A stretch of 64,000 nucleotides of DNA from Parerythrobacter jejuensis (GTDB lineage Bacteria; Pseudomonadota; Alphaproteobacteria; Sphingomonadales; Sphingomonadaceae): the NCBI RefSeq assembly GCF_039536765.1, contig NZ_BAAAZF010000001.1, positions 248,001-312,000 on the forward strand, written 5' to 3'. The position numbers and the translations under genes are program-made. Below the pieces are notes generated by a model. That model had not been told where the DNA came from. It searched no databases and was given only the letters and a program-made list of their open reading frames with translations. Below, piece after piece: positions 35,650 to 44,394 of the stretch; the first letter of the stretch is position 1; each line of letters starts with the position of its first letter.

Positions 35650-37671
35650 ATGTTCAAGAAGATCCTGATTGCCAATCGCGGTGAAATTGCCTGCCGTGTG
35701 ATCAAGACTGCGCGCCGGATGGGAATTGCGACTGTTGCTGTTTATTCCGACGCCGATGCCCGCGCGCCCTTCGTCCGGATGGCAGATGAAGCGGTGCATA
35801 TCGGCCCCGCACCTGCGGCGGAAAGCTATCTGATTGCCGACAAGATCATCGATGCGTGCAAACAAACCGGGGCTGAGGCTGTTCACCCTGGCTATGGCTT
35901 CTTGTCAGAGCGGACCAGCTTCGCCGAGGCGTTGGCCAAAGAAGGGATCGAGTTTATTGGCCCGCCCGTGGGCGCCATTGCGGCTATGGGCGACAAGATC
36001 GAATCCAAGAAGCTTGCGATGGAAGCCGGGGTCAATGTCGTGCCCGGCTTCGTTGGCGAAATTGAAGATACCGAACATGCCGTCAGAATCTCCGAAGAGA
36101 TCGGCTATCCGGTGATGATGAAAGCCAGCGCCGGCGGTGGCGGCAAGGGCATGCGGCTTGCCTATAGCGAAAAGGACGTTCGCGAAGGGTTCGAAGCAAC
36201 CAAGCGCGAAGGGCTGAACTCGTTTGGCGATGACCGTGTGTTTATCGAGAAGTTCATTCTCAATCCGCGCCACATCGAAATCCAGATACTGGGCGATAAG
36301 CATGGCAACATTATCTACCTGAACGAGCGCGAATGCAGCATCCAGCGCCGGCACCAGAAGGTCGTGGAAGAGGCCCCGTCGCCGTTCGTCACGCCCAAGA
36401 TGCGCAAGGCTATGGGTGAGCAGTGCGTGGCACTGTCCAGAGCTGTCGATTACCACAGCGCCGGCACAGTCGAACTGATCGTAAGCGGAGCGGATCCGAC
36501 CGGAGAGAGCTTCTACTTCCTTGAAATGAACACGCGCCTCCAGGTCGAACACCCTGTTACCGAAGCCATCACGGGCGTAGATCTGGTTGAACAGATGATC
36601 CGCGTGGCTGCTGGCGAAAAGCTCGAAATCACGCAGGACGATGTGTCGATCGATGGCTGGTCTATCGAGAACCGCGTCTATGCCGAGGATCCCTATCGCG
36701 GGTTCCTGCCCAGCACGGGTCGCCTGGTCCACTATCAGCCTCCTGTCGCGCCATGGGAAGACGATGGCGCTGCCAATGGACGTCGCGGCATCGACGGCAT
36801 TCGCGTCGATGATGGCGTCTACGAGGGCGGCGAAGTCTCGATGTTCTACGATCCGATGATCGCGAAACTTGTGACCTGGGGCGAGTCGCGTGACGAAGCT
36901 GCCGATTTGCAGATCCAGGCTCTCGATGCTTTCCGGATCGAGGGGCTCGGACACAATGTCGATTTCCTCAGCGCGATAATGCAACACGAACGCTTCCGCT
37001 CTGGCGAATTGACGACAGGCTTTATCGCCGAGGAATATCCTGAGGGCTTCGAAGGTGCACCGGCATCTGACGCCTTGAAGCGTGGCCTGGCAGCGATTGG
37101 CGGGGTTATCGCTACCGCTGATGCAGATCGTGCACGCCGGATTGACCAGCAACTGGCCGACGGCATGTTACCGCCCGGAGACTGGTCCGTCCGTATCGAT
37201 GGCACCGATTTCGAGGTGCAACTGCAGGAAGATTCTATCACTGTCGACGGGTCGGAGGTCGAGATCAGCTTTGACTACACACCTGGCGACACGATGGTCG
37301 ATGTGGAACTGGATGATGCTGCTCTGACAATCCAGCTAATGCCCACGCGCATGGGGTATGACATTACGACGCGGGGGGCGACCCACGCGCTGCGTATTTT
37401 GCCCGCGCGCATTGCCCATCTGTCGGATCACATGATCGAGAAGATCCCGCCTGATCTGAGCAAGTTCCTGATTTGCCCGATGCCGGGCCTGTTGGTGAAA
37501 CTGCATGTCGGCGAAGGCGAAGAGGTCCAGCCCGGCCAGCCATTGGCGACCGTCGAGGCGATGAAGATGGAAAATATCTTGCGCGCCGAGAAACAGGGCA
37601 CAATTGCGAAATTGAACGCGAGCGAAGGGGAAAGCCTTGCGGTTGATGCAGTGATACTGGAGCTTGAGTAG
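35650..37671 (+). CDS. pccA: Propionyl-CoA carboxylase alpha subunit (biotin carboxylase/BCCP)
   Basis: This subunit carboxylates its own biotin with bicarbonate and ATP. The 673-residue chain has a biotin carboxylase domain (about 1-450; start KILIANRGEIACRVI, ATP-grasp loop ASAGGGGKGMRLAY, EMNTRLQVEHPVTE), a linker domain that docks the beta subunit, and a C-terminal biotinyl domain with the acceptor lysine in EAMKMEN about 40 residues from the end. The length and order match propionyl- rather than acetyl-CoA carboxylases. It lies 14 bases after metY and its stop is followed directly by the csaA-type start. Confidence 0.95.
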   Translation: MFKKILIANRGEIACRVIKTARRMGIATVAVYSDADARAPFVRMADEAVHIGPAPAAESYLIADKIIDACKQTGAEAVHPGYGFLSERTSFAEALAKEGIEFIGPPVGAIAAMGDKIESKKLAMEAGVNVVPGFVGEIEDTEHAVRISEEIGYPVMMKASAGGGGKGMRLAYSEKDVREGFEATKREGLNSFGDDRVFIEKFILNPRHIEIQILGDKHGNIIYLNERECSIQRRHQKVVEEAPSPFVTPKMRKAMGEQCVALSRAVDYHSAGTVELIVSGADPTGESFYFLEMNTRLQVEHPVTEAITGVDLVEQMIRVAAGEKLEITQDDVSIDGWSIENRVYAEDPYRGFLPSTGRLVHYQPPVAPWEDDGAANGRRGIDGIRVDDGVYEGGEVSMFYDPMIAKLVTWGESRDEAADLQIQALDAFRIEGLGHNVDFLSAIMQHERFRSGELTTGFIAEEYPEGFEGAPASDALKRGLAAIGGVIATADADRARRIDQQLADGMLPPGDWSVRIDGTDFEVQLQEDSITVDGSEVEISFDYTPGDTMVDVELDDAALTIQLMPTRMGYDITTRGATHALRILPARIAHLSDHMIEKIPPDLSKFLICPMPGLLVKLHVGEGEEVQPGQPLATVEAMKMENILRAEKQGTIAKLNASEGESLAVDAVILELE

Positions 37672-38043
37672 GTGCATCTTTCGCATTCACCCGAGGCCGA
37701 AGCTGCGGCGACGATAGCATTCGACGATTTTCTAAAGGCCGATATCCGTATCGGAACTATCGTCGCAGCGGATAAATTCCCCGAGGCGCGCAAGCCGAGT
37801 TACAAGCTGCTGATCGATTTCGGCCCTGCCATCGGAGAGAAGAAAAGCTGCGCCCAGATCGTCGCCAATTATCTTATCGATGAATTGCCCGGACGGCAGG
37901 TGGCGGCGGTGGTGAACTTCCCTCCCCGTCAGATCGGCCCCGCCATGTCGGAGGTCCTAACCTTGGGCTTCGCTGACGAAGCAGGCGAAGTTGTCCTGTT
38001 TGCGCCAGATGTGAAGGTTCCGAACGGATCACGGCTGTTCTAG
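37672..38043 (+). CDS. csaA: CsaA-like tRNA-binding domain protein
   Basis: The 123-residue protein is a stand-alone OB-fold tRNA-binding domain: ADIRIGTIVAADKFPEARK, then YKLLIDFG, AQIVANY and GFADEAGEVVLFAPD, all typical of CsaA. CsaA has been linked to secretion chaperone activity in Bacillus; in proteobacteria the role is unclear. GTG start directly after the pccA stop codon, so it is probably co-translated. It ends this plus-strand run. Confidence 0.85.
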   Translation: MHLSHSPEAEAAATIAFDDFLKADIRIGTIVAADKFPEARKPSYKLLIDFGPAIGEKKSCAQIVANYLIDELPGRQVAAVVNFPPRQIGPAMSEVLTLGFADEAGEVVLFAPDVKVPNGSRLF

Positions 38044-38188
38044 GTGTTAACTTAACCGCATTAGACATTGAATAGACTGGGGAAACCCGGATTGTTCACA
38101 TGCTGCGTACAAACGACGGCGAAACAGCTATAGTCGTATCTAGAAAATAATATCGGCGAGTCGCGTTGTACGTGGAGTGGAACGAACA

Positions 38189-38473
38189 ATGGCGAAAAAA
38201 GGTACAGCATTCTTCGATAACCGGGGCCAGTTTTTCAAGACGCCCGAGGAAGCAACGCTGAGCGATCTTTCCGCTCTGCTCGGTCGGATAGGGGACGGAG
38301 ACAGTTTGGCTCCGGGTATCTCTGTCATGATGCTTGAGAAGCGCGCCGAGATCGAAGCCATCTTTGCCGAGCATGACTCTATGAAAGTGGCCGAGACAGA
38401 AGCGCGTAATGCTGCGCTGGAAGCCGACAATGTTTCGCCTTTGCCGGGCGCGCTCGCGCCCAAGGGCGGTTAA
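38189..38473 (+). CDS. Small hypothetical protein
   Basis: The 94-residue protein starts at the ATG at 38189 with GGAGTGGA upstream; a GTG at 38177 is a weaker alternative. It begins KKGTAFFDNRGQFFKTPEEA, continues with DLSALLGRIGDGDSLAPG and an acidic helix, and ends in Pro and Gly. No family is recognised. It is flanked by a 145-base gap upstream, so it probably has its own promoter, and its stop overlaps the convergent GNAT gene by four bases. Confidence 0.65.
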   Translation: MAKKGTAFFDNRGQFFKTPEEATLSDLSALLGRIGDGDSLAPGISVMMLEKRAEIEAIFAEHDSMKVAETEARNAALEADNVSPLPGALAPKGG

Positions 38474-38931
38474 GCCAAGTTCAGGATAAGCTTGGGAAGC
38501 ATCCTCCCGGGAATGCTTTCAGATTCCACTTCACCTGTACAATGCGCGCCTAGCTTTTCGTAAAAGGGAACTGCCCCCGGGTCGGCATCGATTTCGATCT
38601 TTGATGCACCGGACGCTATGGCGTGGCGCTGAGCCATGCACATCAGCTGACGCCCAACCCCGGATACCATGTCGTTCGGGTCCACAAACAGCTTCTCGAG
38701 GGTGGCTGTGTCTTGGTGGACTACTAACTCCACAACACCAATGATGGCTCCATCTACAATCGCGCAGCGCCAATAGTGGGCATCAAGTTGTTCGGGTGTG
38801 GCGGTCAATTCCGGACGGCACAGCTCCATGAACGCGCTGTCATATCTCCACACAGCTTTTGACCGCATGCAGAGTTCAGTGATCGCATCGCATTCGTGAG
38901 CGAGAGGTTCGCGAAATTCGACGTCGCCCAA
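38470..38931 (-). CDS. GNAT-family N-acetyltransferase
   Basis: This 153-residue protein has the GNAT fold pattern: IIGVVELVV on strands 2-4, LEKLFVDPNDMVSGVGRQLM with the acetyl-CoA-binding Q/R-x-x-G-x-G/A-type loop, and AVPFYEKLGAHCTGE on the last strands. The start is TTG at 38931 with GGAAGAG before it, just after the cyclase stop. Small-molecule versus protein target cannot be told. It is the last gene of the aroK-aroB-cyclase-GNAT minus-strand run. Confidence 0.86.
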   Translation of the reverse strand: MGDVEFREPLAHECDAITELCMRSKAVWRYDSAFMELCRPELTATPEQLDAHYWRCAIVDGAIIGVVELVVHQDTATLEKLFVDPNDMVSGVGRQLMCMAQRHAIASGASKIEIDADPGAVPFYEKLGAHCTGEVESESIPGRMLPKLILNLA

Positions 38932-38934
38932 AAT

Positions 38935-39705
38935 TCACTCTTCCACCATAGCCACGGCGCGAATCCAGCCGGCGCTGGCGCGTTCAATTTTCACCGGGAA
39001 GCAGCTGAAGGTAAATCCGTGCGCGGGAAGGGCGGCTAGGTTGGTGAGCTTTTCGATCTGGTAGTAGGGACGGATCCGGCCGGCCTTGTGCCCCTCCCAG
39101 ATGATGGCCGGATCCTTTTCTTCCGCCCATTTCTTCGCGGTGTGGCTGAACGGGGCATCCCAGCTCCACGCATCGGTTCCGACAACTTCCACTCCGTGCT
39201 CGGTCAGCCACAAGGTTGCCTCCGCACCCAGGCCGACGCCTTGGTCGGTAAAGTTCTCGGTGCCGTAAATCGCACCTGATTGCACCAGCACAATGTCGAG
39301 CGGCTGCACGTCATAGTTGATGTTTGAGAAGGCGCCTTCAACCTCCGCTGCACTCACCACATGGCCGTGCGGCAAATGGGAGAAGTCCAGCTTCACACCA
39401 GGTCGGAAAAAGCGATCAAGCGGCGCCTCGTCGATGCTAGGAGCGGGTGATGCGCCGTTGTTCGTGGTTGAATGATAGTGCCACGGCGCGTCCATGTGAG
39501 TGCCGTTATGCGTGCTGAGTTCAAGCATCTCGACCGCCCAACCTTCTCCGTCCGGAAGGTCATTCTTCTCGAGACCGGGAAAAAACATGGCAATCTGTTC
39601 CCAGGTGTTTTCGTGGGTCATGAATTGGATCTTCGGGCGCATAACGTCCGGGTCCGAAATGACATCGTTCGTGATCGGGATAGAGAGGTCGATAAAGCGA
39701 GTCAT
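38935..39705 (-). CDS. Cyclase-family (kynurenine-formamidase-like) hydrolase
   Basis: The family motif HNGTHMDAPWHY, which holds the metal-binding His/Asp residues, is clear, with RFIDLSIPI at the N-terminus and GTDAWSWDAPF later. Members hydrolyse N-formylkynurenine, isatin or polyketide-type amides. The ATG at 39705 gives the family N-terminus. A TTG at 39741 overlapping the aroB stop (TTGA) would add 12 residues and cannot be excluded. No tryptophan-degradation genes are adjacent, so the substrate is open. Confidence 0.87.
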   Translation of the reverse strand: MTRFIDLSIPITNDVISDPDVMRPKIQFMTHENTWEQIAMFFPGLEKNDLPDGEGWAVEMLELSTHNGTHMDAPWHYHSTTNNGASPAPSIDEAPLDRFFRPGVKLDFSHLPHGHVVSAAEVEGAFSNINYDVQPLDIVLVQSGAIYGTENFTDQGVGLGAEATLWLTEHGVEVVGTDAWSWDAPFSHTAKKWAEEKDPAIIWEGHKAGRIRPYYQIEKLTNLAALPAHGFTFSCFPVKIERASAGWIRAVAMVEE

Positions 39706-39737
39706 GCTGCGCAACATCGCGTGCAGCATAGGCTGCG

Positions 39738-40847
39738 TCAATGCGCGACAAGTTGCTCATCAAGAAACGCAGCAACATCCTGTAAATCGACATCTTTTGC
39801 CAGAAATGCTGCACCTATGCTGCGCAGCAACAAGAAGGGCAAAGTGCCCGCATCCATCTTTTTGTCATGCAACATGTGACTGACCAGTCGTGCGCCGTCG
39901 GCATCCAGACCAAGTGAAGCAATCTCCGAGCGCATCCCGGCTTGGGCTATCGCTTGTCCGATACGCTCTGATTCCTGCAATGCCAAATGCCCGCGCCGAG
40001 CCGAGTATCGCGCGGCCAACACCATGCCCAAAGCTACCCCTTCGCCATGAAGGAGCCGATCCGAAAACCCTGTCTCGGCTTCTAATGCATGGCCGAAGGT
40101 ATGACCGAGATTGAGCAAGGCGCGGGTGCCAGTTGTCTCGCGCTCATCCTCGGCCACGATCTGTGCTTTGGCCTCAACGCTGCGGGCGACCGCTTCCTCG
40201 ACAGCCTTGGGATCATGCTGAAGGACGCTGTCCGCATGGGCGACGCACCAATCGAAGAAATCCGCATCGCCCAGGATGCCGTATTTGATGACTTCGGCAA
40301 AACCGGCCTTCATTTCCCGCTCGGGAAGCGTCTTCAAGGCAGCAATGTCTGCCAGCACGAGCCCCGGTTGATGAAATGCTCCGATCAGGTTTTTGCCGGT
40401 GGAGGTATTGATCGCGGTCTTGCCACCCACGGAGGAATCGACCTGGGCCAACAGCGTTGTCGGGACCTGAACGAAGCCACAACCACGCTTCAGAATTGAA
40501 CAGGCGAATCCGGTCAGGTCACCAACCACTCCGCCGCCCATCGCAATAACGTGGTCGCCACGTTCTATGCCTTGCGCCAGCATCCAGTCGGTCAGATCCT
40601 GCAATCCCTCCCAACTCTTTGAAGCTTCACCGGGTTCGACCAGGTACAAGGCATGATGTTTACCGGTATCGGCAAGAGCCTTGGCGAGTCGATCGCCATG
40701 GTGCTCCCAGGCATTCCGGTCGGCAACAATGGGTACTATCGGTTTGCGCAAGAGCGGCGCAGCAATCATGCCCGCAGCATCAAGCAAGTGTGCTCCGACA
40801 TGGACGTCATAGGATCGCCCGGCGAGGGAGACAGGAATCACAGCCAT
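39738..40847 (-). CDS. aroB: 3-dehydroquinate synthase
   Basis: This NAD-dependent enzyme makes 3-dehydroquinate, the second step of the shikimate pathway. The 369-residue protein has ALYLVEPGEASKSW, the NAD loop AMGGGVVGDLTGF, QVPTTLLAQVDSSVGGKTAIN and LKTLPEREMKAGFAEVIKYG, followed by GHTFGHALE with the zinc-binding histidines. Its start overlaps the end of aroK by 10 bases; the aroK-aroB order is common in proteobacteria. Confidence 0.97.
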   Translation of the reverse strand: MAVIPVSLAGRSYDVHVGAHLLDAAGMIAAPLLRKPIVPIVADRNAWEHHGDRLAKALADTGKHHALYLVEPGEASKSWEGLQDLTDWMLAQGIERGDHVIAMGGGVVGDLTGFACSILKRGCGFVQVPTTLLAQVDSSVGGKTAINTSTGKNLIGAFHQPGLVLADIAALKTLPEREMKAGFAEVIKYGILGDADFFDWCVAHADSVLQHDPKAVEEAVARSVEAKAQIVAEDERETTGTRALLNLGHTFGHALEAETGFSDRLLHGEGVALGMVLAARYSARRGHLALQESERIGQAIAQAGMRSEIASLGLDADGARLVSHMLHDKKMDAGTLPFLLLRSIGAAFLAKDVDLQDVAAFLDEQLVAH

Positions 40848-41407
40848 TGGTCGATAGCCTCCAGGATGCGGTTGGCGGTATCCAGATGCGGGCCTTGCTC
40901 GCTGCGGACACGGATCGGTGCCTGCGAATAGAATGGCTCACGCTCACGATAGAGCCTCGTCAGAATTTCTTCCGGATCACCATCCTTCAACAAAGGGCGT
41001 GTGTTGCGCCTGCTCGTCCGCTCGACGAGGGTAGCAATATCGCAGTCGATCCACACGGCGATGCCATTCGACAAGATCAGCTGCCGCGTCTGCTCGTTTA
41101 TGAAAGCCCCGCCGCCAGTGGCGATTACGCCGTGGCGCTCCTCCATCAATCGGGCAATAACTCGGCGTTCCCCGTCGCGAAAATGTTCTTCACCATAGGC
41201 GCTGAAAATTTCGGAGATCGATAGCTGCGCGGCCTCTTCAACTGCATCGTCGGCATCGATGAAGTCCGAACGCAGCAGAGTGGCCAGCCTCCGCCCTACG
41301 GTCGACTTACCCGCTCCCATCAGCCCGACCAGGACAATCGGCCGATCGATCCGGCCCGCAATCGCGGCGGTTCGGGCTTGGCTGGGGGTGTCGTCGATCC
41401 TGTCCAT
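40838..41407 (-). CDS. aroK: Shikimate kinase
   Basis: This enzyme phosphorylates shikimate with ATP. The 189-residue protein has Walker A GLMGAGKST, DADD in the shikimate-binding site, FRDGERR, GGGAFIN, and RNTRPLLKDGDPEE in the lid. It is divergent from the 44-residue membrane protein gene at 41479 across 71 bases, so both promoters must lie in that gap. Confidence 0.96.
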   Translation of the reverse strand: MDRIDDTPSQARTAAIAGRIDRPIVLVGLMGAGKSTVGRRLATLLRSDFIDADDAVEEAAQLSISEIFSAYGEEHFRDGERRVIARLMEERHGVIATGGGAFINEQTRQLILSNGIAVWIDCDIATLVERTSRRNTRPLLKDGDPEEILTRLYREREPFYSQAPIRVRSEQGPHLDTANRILEAIDQWL

Positions 41408-41478
41408 TGCCGCTTGGCCTAGAGATGGGCTAGGGCGAAGGCAATAAAGGGTAACTATTGTTGGAAACGGGTTTGGTT

Positions 41479-41613
41479 ATGCGAGGGATGCGGGTCGGCA
41501 TGGTCATTGCGCTCGTGCTGTTGCTGGTATTTGGCTGGGCCTGGTGGGACGGTGGCGAACAGTCGCTGCGACCGATCGAACAGGAAATCGCTATTCCGGA
41601 GGGCACGCTGTGA
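41479..41613 (+). CDS. 44-residue single-pass membrane peptide
   Basis: This short frame reads MRGMRVGMVIALVLLLVF followed by GWAWWDGGEQSLRPIEQEI and a short end, giving a basic N-terminus, one hydrophobic segment and an acidic tail. A TTG at 41461 would add six residues. Its stop codon TGA lies inside GTGA, the start of the next gene, so the two are coupled. I infer a small inner-membrane protein working with the exported protein that follows. No family is recognised. Confidence 0.6.
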   Translation: MRGMRVGMVIALVLLLVFGWAWWDGGEQSLRPIEQEIAIPEGTL

Positions 41614-43469
41614 ATCGCGCGCTGAAGAAAAGTCTGGCGCTTGGCGCTGGCTTGCTAGTTTTGTCGTCTTCGCTGGTGGTGGCGCAAGATGCACCTGAGT
41701 CTTTGCTCCCGCCGGGATTCGATGATCCCGCACCCGCTCCAACCCCAGCGCCCGCTCCGGCGCCTGCCGCGACGCCTCAAGCAACCCAGCCGACGCGTCC
41801 TGCCGCGCCTTCCGGCTCTGCACCTGTCGTTCAGCCAATCCCGGGCGGAGCCAGCGCGCCAGTCTCGGCTCCTGCTTTGCCGAGCAACCTGCCTTCCTTG
41901 GCAGAGCTGGAAGAGCTTGATCCGGATGAGCTGGATGAATTGCTCGGCCTGAAACCCAAATTTGACGTTCCTCCGGCAGCGCGTCGTTCGCTCGAGAGTG
42001 TGGGCATTCTCGCTGCGGATGAAGGTGGCTTGCCGGCTGCCTCTTTGCGGAACCAGCCGGCCTCGATTGTGCGCGCAGCTTTGTCTGGCAACAAAGGGCC
42101 TGTAGTCTCGCGTTGGGGACACATTTTGTTGCGCCGCGCCTTGGTGAGCCGCTTGGCGGCTCCTGACGGTATGGATCCGGCCGAATTTGCCGGCTTGCGC
42201 GCTGGCTTGCTCAACCGGATGGGTGAATACGGGGCCGCGAAAACACTCGCGCAGGATGTAGACACCGACAACTGGAATGAAAGCCTCGCCGGTGCCGCAG
42301 TGCAATCCTATATCAGCACCGGGGATATCGTTGGTGCGTGTCCGCTGGCCCGCTTCCAGAGCGATCTGCGTGATGATGCCGAATGGCAAATGTTGCGCTC
42401 TATTTGTGCCGCCTATGCTGGCGAAAGCAGCCGGTCACGCAACGAGTTGCGCCGCTTGCGATCGCGCGACGATAGAGCCGAGATCGATGTCTTGTTGGCG
42501 CAACGCTATGCCGGCGCGGCCGGACGTGGTGGCAGTGCAGTAAACCTCGAATGGGAAGGGGTTGATGCCCTGTCACCATGGCGGTTCTCCCTTGCAAACG
42601 CTGTTGGAGCCGAAATCCCACAAAATCTGCTCGAGGGGGCAGGAGCCTACTACCAGCGTGTCGCGGCAACGGCCCCGATGCTTCCGCTGGCACAGAGGAT
42701 TGGCGGGGCAGAGCTGGCAGCGCGAGAGGGGATTCTATCGTCGGCCGCGCTGATTGATCTCTATTCGGCGCTCTATGCCGAACAGGGCAGGGATGGTGAG
42801 GCGGGTTTGCGGGCCGCACGCCTGCGCGAAGCCTATGTCGGGGCCGACCCGGCGAGCAGGCTTGCGGCTATTCGCGATATCTGGACGACCTCCGAACAAA
42901 CGGACTATGCGCGGCAGGTTCTCACCGCCTATGCAGCGGCCAGACTGCCGGCGAATGCTGATATGGCCGATGACGCATCAGACCTGATTGCCTCAATGCT
43001 GGCCGCCGGGCTCGATCGTGACGCGCTGGAATGGGGCGAAGTCGTGCCGGTCGGCAGTCATGCCTGGGCACTTCTTGCGCTCAGTCAGCCGCAGCGCAGT
43101 ACGCCCGTCGCCAGCGGTCCAGTCGATGATTTCTATGGTGACGACGATAGCACGGACCAGAGGAAGACAGGTTTTCTGGTTGCTGGCCTGGCAGGCCTCG
43201 GGCGTCTTGAAACGGCAGCACGCCAGGAATACGATCAGGATCTCGCACTGGATCTTGATCGCTCTACACGGTGGAGTCAGTTGATCCAGCAGGCTGCAGC
43301 TGTCGGCAACCAGCCAATGGTCGCGATGCTGGCGGGCGTTGGCATGCAGGGGACCGGTTGGGACAAGATGACTGCCCGGCATCTGTTCCATATCGTATCG
43401 GCGCTTGATCGTGTCGGCCTGTCTGATGAAGCGCGCATGATCGCGGCAGAGGCCGTCGCGCGCGGATAG
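41610..43469 (+). CDS. Exported helical protein with Pro/Ala-rich linker
   Basis: The GTG at 41610, coupled to the small membrane gene, gives 619 residues. An N-terminal signal peptide (KKSLALGAGLLVLSSSLVVA followed by QDAP) is clear, so the frame extension upstream to 41544 is not used. Residues about 35-85 form a low-complexity Pro/Ala linker (PAPAPAP, then TPQATQPTRPAAP). An acidic ELEELDPDELDELLGL patch follows. The rest is largely alpha-helical and Ala-rich, suggesting a repeat or scaffold fold in the periplasm. No enzymatic motif is seen. The position before xerD and accA gives no functional clue. Confidence 0.8.
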   Translation: MNRALKKSLALGAGLLVLSSSLVVAQDAPESLLPPGFDDPAPAPTPAPAPAPAATPQATQPTRPAAPSGSAPVVQPIPGGASAPVSAPALPSNLPSLAELEELDPDELDELLGLKPKFDVPPAARRSLESVGILAADEGGLPAASLRNQPASIVRAALSGNKGPVVSRWGHILLRRALVSRLAAPDGMDPAEFAGLRAGLLNRMGEYGAAKTLAQDVDTDNWNESLAGAAVQSYISTGDIVGACPLARFQSDLRDDAEWQMLRSICAAYAGESSRSRNELRRLRSRDDRAEIDVLLAQRYAGAAGRGGSAVNLEWEGVDALSPWRFSLANAVGAEIPQNLLEGAGAYYQRVAATAPMLPLAQRIGGAELAAREGILSSAALIDLYSALYAEQGRDGEAGLRAARLREAYVGADPASRLAAIRDIWTTSEQTDYARQVLTAYAAARLPANADMADDASDLIASMLAAGLDRDALEWGEVVPVGSHAWALLALSQPQRSTPVASGPVDDFYGDDDSTDQRKTGFLVAGLAGLGRLETAARQEYDQDLALDLDRSTRWSQLIQQAAAVGNQPMVAMLAGVGMQGTGWDKMTARHLFHIVSALDRVGLSDEARMIAAEAVARG

Positions 43470-43479
43470 CGGGCAGGCT

Positions 43480-44385
43480 ATGGCCAACGCCTCTGCCTCC
43501 ATCGAAGAGTTTCTGGCGATGCTGGCAGCCGAACGCGGGGCTGCTGCCAACACCCTTGCGGCCTATCGCCGCGACTTGGAGGGCGCGGAGGAACTAACAG
43601 GAGAGCTTGCCAAGGCCAGTCGGGCGAAACTGGCGAAGCTTGGTGGCGCGTGGTCCGACCTTGCCCCTTCCACAGTAGCGCGCAAGGCTTCGGCCCTGCG
43701 GCAGTTTTTTGGTTTCCTGATGGATGAGGGGCTGCGAGATGATGATCCTTCCTCAGCCCTACCGCGCCCGGCCACACGCCGACCCTTGCCAAAGATCTTG
43801 AGCCATGAAGAGATTGCCGCCTTGTTCAGCAGGGCAGAACTGGAAGCGGCTGCTGGCAAAGCTCCAGCGGTTCGCATGCTTGCCTTGCTGGAATTGCTCT
43901 ATGGCTCGGGCCTGCGCGCGAGCGAACTTGTCTCGCTGCCTGTCGCCGCCGTGCCGCGCGATGCCCCTTTCCTGACCGTGACGGGTAAGGGCGGGGTGGC
44001 GCGCATGGTTCCTGTGAGCAGGCGGGCGAAAGACGCGATTGCCGCCTGGATGGAAGTCCGAACAGGCGATTCCACGTTTCTTTTTCCTTCGCGCACGGGC
44101 CACATCACCCGCGTCCGGTTGTTCCAGTTGCTGAAGGCGCTGGCAGGCAGGGCTGATCTTGCGCCAGAGAAGATCAGCCCGCACGTTCTGCGCCACGCCT
44201 TTGCGACACATCTGCTGGAAGGTGGAGCAGATCTGCGCGTGCTCCAGACGCTGCTGGGCCATGCCGATATCGCGACCACCCAGATCTATACCCATGTCGA
44301 CGCCGCGCGATTGGTGGCGCTTGTCAACGAAAGACACCCTCTTTCAGAACGAGCAACGCTTGCGGAAAAGCGAACAGCCGACTAG
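43480..44385 (+). CDS. xerD: Site-specific tyrosine recombinase XerD
   Basis: This recombinase resolves chromosome dimers at dif with XerC. The 301-residue protein has an N-terminal SAM-like core-binding domain and a catalytic domain with Arg146 (YGSGLRASEL), Lys170 (VTGKGG), His235 and Arg238 (SPHVLRHAFATHLLEGGADL), His261 (LLGHADIATTQIYTHV) and nucleophile Tyr270. It begins 10 bases after the exported-protein gene and ends 9 bases before accA. No transfer-element neighbours are present, so the housekeeping role is favoured over a phage integrase. Confidence 0.94.
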   Translation: MANASASIEEFLAMLAAERGAAANTLAAYRRDLEGAEELTGELAKASRAKLAKLGGAWSDLAPSTVARKASALRQFFGFLMDEGLRDDDPSSALPRPATRRPLPKILSHEEIAALFSRAELEAAAGKAPAVRMLALLELLYGSGLRASELVSLPVAAVPRDAPFLTVTGKGGVARMVPVSRRAKDAIAAWMEVRTGDSTFLFPSRTGHITRVRLFQLLKALAGRADLAPEKISPHVLRHAFATHLLEGGADLRVLQTLLGHADIATTQIYTHVDAARLVALVNERHPLSERATLAEKRTAD

Positions 44386-44394
44386 CGCTGCGGC

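Noticed and set aside
35905-37152. 415-residue minus-strand open frame
   Set aside because: It is a shadow of pccA.
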